Source of the DNA: Candidatus Finniella inopinata
GTDB lineage: Bacteria > Pseudomonadota > Alphaproteobacteria > Paracaedibacterales > CAITNM01
Direction: 5' to 3'
Assembly (NCBI GenBank): GCA_945903885.1
Contig: CAMDPB010000054.1
Span: 1-6,894, forward strand
DNA length: 6,894 nt
Part shown: piece by piece, positions 6,189 through 6,894 of the stretch
Layout: each line of letters starts with the position of its first letter
How positions within the stretch are numbered: the stretch's first letter is position 1
Made by a program: the position numbers and the translations under genes
The notes under the pieces: generated by a model
The model's database searches: none
Told to the model about the DNA's origin: nothing
Seen by the model: only the letters and a program-made list of their open reading frames with translations

Positions 6189-6894
6189 TAGTGAGCCTTT
6201 TGAGCTTGCTCTGCCAATTGACCAGCTAGGCTTTGCGTCATAACTTGAGCGCGCAATCGAAGGTCTTTAGGGCATTTTTCATCCTGAGCAATAGCTACAA
6301 ATGTTTCTGTTGCTTTCGTGTGATTTTTTTGACGTAGCTCAATCATACCTTTTAGCTCTAATGCCAAATGACGATAGGGCGATGCTCCATCTATACACGG
6401 TTCCATTAGTTTCTCAAGTTTTTTACATTCATCTTGATCATCATCTTTAATACGGTCTAAGCGCAAACTTACATAAAGAACTGTTGCTAGCTCCCTGAAC
6501 ATATGCTCTGCGCTGCTGCTGTTCATTAAGTCTTTATAAATTTCTTCAACTCGGTTTAAATCTTTGTGTCCAGTTTCTTGGCGCAAAATTGAAGCCATAT
6601 TGAATTTGGCAAGTGTTGAATAGGTGCGATGAGAAGATTTAGAAATACCCTCCATGGCAGCTAAAGCATCACCAATGTTTTTATTAAACATTAATGTTTG
6701 AGCGCTTACAAACTGCTGTGATATTATGTCACGTTGTTTAGCTTGGTGATGTTGCCAAAGATTAAATGCAGCAGATAAGCCTATAATTACAGCAAACCCA
6801 ATGGCAATGGACTTCCCATATTTTTTCCAAAGGTGCTCAAATTTTTCCTGACGAAGGTCACTTTCGACTTCTTGGATGAACTGTTCAAAATTAT
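6188..6894 (-). CDS. YfgM-like membrane-anchored TPR-type protein, N-terminus cut by the window edge
   Basis: The frame stays open from the TAA at 6190-6188 to the right edge, giving 234 residues. The internal ATG at 6691 is not the start: coding continues upstream with a typical family N-terminus. The visible protein begins NFEQFIQEVESDLRQEKFEHLWKKYGK, a charged cytoplasmic segment. One transmembrane helix follows (SIAIGFAVIIGLSAAFNLW, about 28-46), then a helical, charged periplasmic region with TPR-like repeats such as HLALELKGMIELRQKNHTKATETF. This matches the TPR_21/YfgM type, in E. coli an ancillary SecYEG translocon subunit that works with periplasmic chaperones. Probably only a few residues are missing, because homologues start just before the E-V-E-x-D-L-R pattern. 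It is the first visible gene of the TPR-bamB-der cluster; its promoter lies outside the window. The family call rests on topology, the N-terminal motif and gene order rather than on strong catalytic motifs. Confidence 0.85.
   Translation of the reverse strand, partial: NFEQFIQEVESDLRQEKFEHLWKKYGKSIAIGFAVIIGLSAAFNLWQHHQAKQRDIISQQFVSAQTLMFNKNIGDALAAMEGISKSSHRTYSTLAKFNMASILRQETGHKDLNRVEEIYKDLMNSSSAEHMFRELATVLYVSLRLDRIKDDDQDECKKLEKLMEPCIDGASPYRHLALELKGMIELRQKNHTKATETFVAIAQDEKCPKDLRLRAQVMTQSLAGQLAEQAQKAH
6196..6201 (-). promoter_or_regulatory. ribosome binding site of bamB
   Basis: The minus strand reads AAAAGG seven bases before the bamB ATG, inside the last codons of the TPR gene. Together with the TAATG stop-start overlap this supports translational coupling of the two genes and fixes the bamB start, since the signal peptide begins there. 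It is the clearest Shine-Dalgarno sequence in the window. Confidence 0.6.

Noticed and set aside
6188..6691. ATG at 6691 as the start of the TPR-type protein
   Set aside because: The frame is open to the window edge and the upstream part encodes the family's charged N-terminus and transmembrane helix, so the true start lies beyond 6894.

Overview
The window is AT-rich bacterial DNA packed with housekeeping genes. The protein families and gene order suggest a low-GC alphaproteobacterium, possibly an intracellular lineage such as Holosporales or Rickettsiales. The reasons are a large (180-kDa class) NAD-glutamate dehydrogenase, a BamB with alphaproteobacterial-style N-terminal features, and a HAD protein resembling the HAD part of HAD-UbiA fusion proteins. 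This placement is inferred from protein character alone; no rRNA or other strong taxonomic marker is present.

Layout: (1) Positions 1-2178, minus strand, hold the first 726 codons of an NAD-dependent glutamate dehydrogenase. The frame is open across the whole stretch and runs off the left edge before the catalytic domain. (2) Positions 2212-2781, minus strand, hold a 189-residue HAD-family hydrolase only 33 bp upstream of the dehydrogenase, probably in the same transcript. (3) Positions 2782-2969 form a 188-bp divergent intergenic region with a striking pair of TGAC/GTCA dyads, the best candidate regulatory site in the window. (4) Positions 2970-3533, plus strand, hold a histidine phosphatase (phosphoglycerate mutase-like). 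It is the only plus-strand gene and ends 2 bp from the convergent der gene. (5) Positions 3536-6894, minus strand, hold a tight cluster transcribed in the order TPR-like membrane protein (YfgM-like, cut by the right edge), bamB, der. This is the same order as yfgM-bamB-der in E. coli. The first two genes overlap by 1 bp, and der follows bamB by 10 bp.

How the genes work together: the YfgM-like protein and BamB act at the cell envelope, in secretion and periplasmic chaperoning and in outer-membrane beta-barrel assembly. Der is a double GTPase that matures the 50S ribosomal subunit. The dehydrogenase feeds glutamate carbon into the TCA cycle. The two small phosphatases have unknown substrates.

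No mobile element, CRISPR array, tRNA, rRNA or obviously novel multi-gene system is visible. The points worth a second look are the paired operator-like dyads, a HAD protein standing alone without its usual prenyltransferase partner, and long homopolymer tracts inside two coding regions.
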